Assembly (NCBI RefSeq): GCF_022808935.1
Contig: NZ_JAKZFR010000003.1
Location: 1-64,000, forward strand
Length of the DNA stretch: 64,000 nucleotides
Reading direction: 5' to 3'
From: Geothrix sp. SG200
GTDB taxonomy: Bacteria > Acidobacteriota > Holophagae > Holophagales > Holophagaceae
Shown: piece by piece, positions 62,676 to 64,000 of the stretch
Position numbering within the stretch: the first letter of the stretch is position 1
Layout of the letters: each line of letters starts with the position of its first letter
The notes under the pieces: model-generated
What the model was told of the DNA's origin: nothing
Seen by the model: the letters and a program-made list of their open reading frames with translations, nothing else
Databases searched by the model: none
Made by a program: the position numbers and the translations under genes

Positions 62676-63284
62676 GTGAGCCAGACTCCAAGCCTTACCA
62701 CCCCATCGGGCACCAGCCGCATGCTCGGGCGCTTCGCACTGGCCGCCGCCTTGGCGATCGGCATTGGGATTTGCGTGCCGGCTTCGGGCCAGGCGGCTGG
62801 CGAACAAGGCGAGAGCCAGGTTGCGCGCGGCTTCGCCATCGTACCGCCGGGCGTGACGCTCAACCTCCAGGGCCGCAACCGCGCGCTGGTCGGATTGGGC
62901 AGCTACATCGTGAACACGTCCGGCTGCAACGACTGCCATACGCACCCCTCGTACCTGCCCGGCGGCGACCCCTTTGCCGGTCAGTCGGAGCTCGTGAACA
63001 GCGCCCAGTACTTGACGGGAGGTCGACAGTTCGGGCCGTTCACCTCGCGCAACTTGACGCCGGACAGCACGGGACGCCCGGCTGGCTTGAGCTTGAGCGA
63101 ATTCCTGAACCTCATGCATACCGGCGTCGACCCGGATTGGAGTCCGGCATCGGGTCGTCCCCAAATTCTCCAGGTGATGCCGTGGCCAGCCTTCGGCAAG
63201 ATGACCGATCGCGACCTGACGGCCATCTATGAGTACCTGAGCGCGATCCCGTCGCTGCCCAACAACCCGAACCCGGGCCCGTGA
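62676..63284 (+). CDS. Monohaem cytochrome c-type protein (202 aa)
   Basis: The signal sequence (RFALAAALAIGIGICVPASGQAAG, about 19-42) is followed by a c-type haem site CNDCH (about 88-92), and a possible sixth ligand Met in QVMPWPAFGKMTDRDL. LTAIYEYLSAIPSLP is the usual C-terminal helix. It acts in the periplasm in electron transfer; the partner is unknown. Start is GTG 62676 with strong AGAGGAGA (62662-62669). Codon use and GC look lower than in neighbours, suggesting transfer. Confidence 0.82.
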   Translation: MSQTPSLTTPSGTSRMLGRFALAAALAIGIGICVPASGQAAGEQGESQVARGFAIVPPGVTLNLQGRNRALVGLGSYIVNTSGCNDCHTHPSYLPGGDPFAGQSELVNSAQYLTGGRQFGPFTSRNLTPDSTGRPAGLSLSEFLNLMHTGVDPDWSPASGRPQILQVMPWPAFGKMTDRDLTAIYEYLSAIPSLPNNPNPGP

Positions 63285-63342
63285 GCGCGCTCCGCCGCGC
63301 CGGCCTCTGACTCCATTGCGACCGCGAACCTGAAAGCTGATC

Positions 63343-64000
63343 CTAGCGGCCCACGACGCCCGCCACGGGACTGCTGGCGCTGGCGTAGAGGCGCTTGGGC
63401 ATGCGGCCGCTCTCGAAGGCCAGGCGGCCGGCCTGCACGGCGTGGTCCATGGCCTGGGCCATCTTGGTGGGCTCGCCGGCCTCGGCCACGGCGGTGTTGA
63501 GCAGCACGCCGTCGGCGCCCAGCTCCATGGCCAGCGTGGCGTCCGAAGCCGTGCCCACGCCGGCGTCCACGATCATGGGCAGCTGGTAGGCCTCCACGAC
63601 CTCCTTGATGAGCAGGAGCGTCATGGGGTTCTGCACGCCCAGGCCCGAGCCGATGGCGCTGCCCAGGGGCATGACGGCGGCGCAGCCCGCGTCGCAGAGC
63701 TTCTTGGCCAGGATGGGATCGGCGTTCACGTAGGGCAGCACCGTGAAGCCCTCTTTCACGAGGATCTTCGCGGCTTCCAGGGTCTCCTCGTTGTCGGGGT
63801 AGAGCGACTTCTGGTCGCCGATGACCTCCAGCTTCACCCACGGGGTGTTCAGGGCCTCGCGGGCCAGGCGGGCCACGCGCAGGGCCTCCTCGCGGGTGTA
63901 GCAGCCGGCGGTGTTGGGCAGGAGGGTGATGTCCTTGGGGATCCAGGTGAGGATGTTGTCCTCGCCCTTGGCGTTCAAATCGAAGCGGCGCACGGCCAGG
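63343..64000 (-). CDS. thiG: Thiazole synthase ThiG (partial, start beyond right edge)
   Basis: The visible 219 residues match Thi[35 protein letters not shown] with the Schiff-base lysine, [32 protein letters not shown] and [19 protein letters not shown]. About 40 N-terminal residues lie outside the window. ThiG makes the thiazole ring using ThiS-thiocarboxylate, glycine imine and deoxyxylulose phosphate. thiS is far away at 27.6 kb. Confidence 0.94.
   Translation of the reverse strand, partial: LAVRRFDLNAKGEDNILTWIPKDITLLPNTAGCYTREEALRVARLAREALNTPWVKLEVIGDQKSLYPDNEETLEAAKILVKEGFTVLPYVNADPILAKKLCDAGCAAVMPLGSAIGSGLGVQNPMTLLLIKEVVEAYQLPMIVDAGVGTASDATLAMELGADGVLLNTAVAEAGEPTKMAQAMDHAVQAGRLAFESGRMPKRLYASASSPVAGVVGR

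Overview
The window joins a chromosomal integron cassette array (about 1-15,365) to the replication-origin neighbourhood of a high-GC Gram-negative bacterium. The organism is probably an Acidobacteriota member of the Holophaga/Geothrix type. That placement is my inference from the very GC-rich backbone, the rubrerythrin / Fe-S oxidoreductase / DUF3501 trio and general protein character; no database was consulted.

Region 1 (1-15,365): gene cassettes, all on the + strand, separated by attC recombination sites. Fifteen canonical sites of 124-125 bp (GCCTAAC...GTTAGGC, with an 11-bp inner palindromic arm CCCCGCCTGCA/TGCAGGCGGGG) lie between 6 and 9,055. From about 9 kb rightwards the sites decay (GTCAGGC, GTTGGGC, GGTAGGC ends, shortened or half sites) while the cassettes become GC-richer and their products more recognisable. 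attC sites follow the genes, so the integrase/attI end would lie to the left, outside the window; no integrase gene is visible here. Left-hand cassettes are mostly orphan proteins, many with signal peptides or membrane anchors, plus one uracil-DNA-glycosylase-like protein and one secreted TonB-C-like protein. Right-hand cassettes encode an alpha/beta hydrolase, cupins, an ICMT-like methyltransferase, YdeI-like, DinB-like, RibD-C-like, SnoaL-like and GNAT proteins, and a protein made only of four 23-residue repeats. One non-obvious cassette is present twice (130-443 and 4,465-4,778).

Region 2 (15.4-34.2 kb): housekeeping genes: ydjM-like, rsmB, a CsgG/TPR/SHOCT protein, an OsmC protein, nrdR, lon, a TPR protein, ftsY, ribD, a large lipoprotein, a PLP sulfur enzyme overlapping thiS, gatB, mnmE, khpB(jag) and yidC.

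Region 3 (34.2-43 kb): the origin block. rnpA and rpmH point left; dnaA, dnaN, gyrB and gyrA point right. An AT-rich segment follows dnaA. Four parS-like palindromes (GTTCCACGTGGAAC, two perfect and two with one mismatch) are spread over 23.7-43.1 kb around dnaA. No recF lies between dnaN and gyrB.

Region 4 (43-64 kb): a gamma-glutamylcyclotransferase-like gene, glyA, purB, an Asd-like pseudoenzyme next to a four-cluster ferredoxin, lipA, a small EamA protein, two tandem KimA-like potassium permeases, a zinc-ribbon/RDD protein, a thermolysin-type protease, an MFS transporter, a barnase/barstar pair, yceH, a peroxide-defence unit (DUF3501, Fe-S oxidoreductase, rubrerythrin) divergent from oxyR with an ATAG-N7-CTAT operator, a monohaem cytochrome c with a possible integrase relic upstream, and partial thiG at the right edge.
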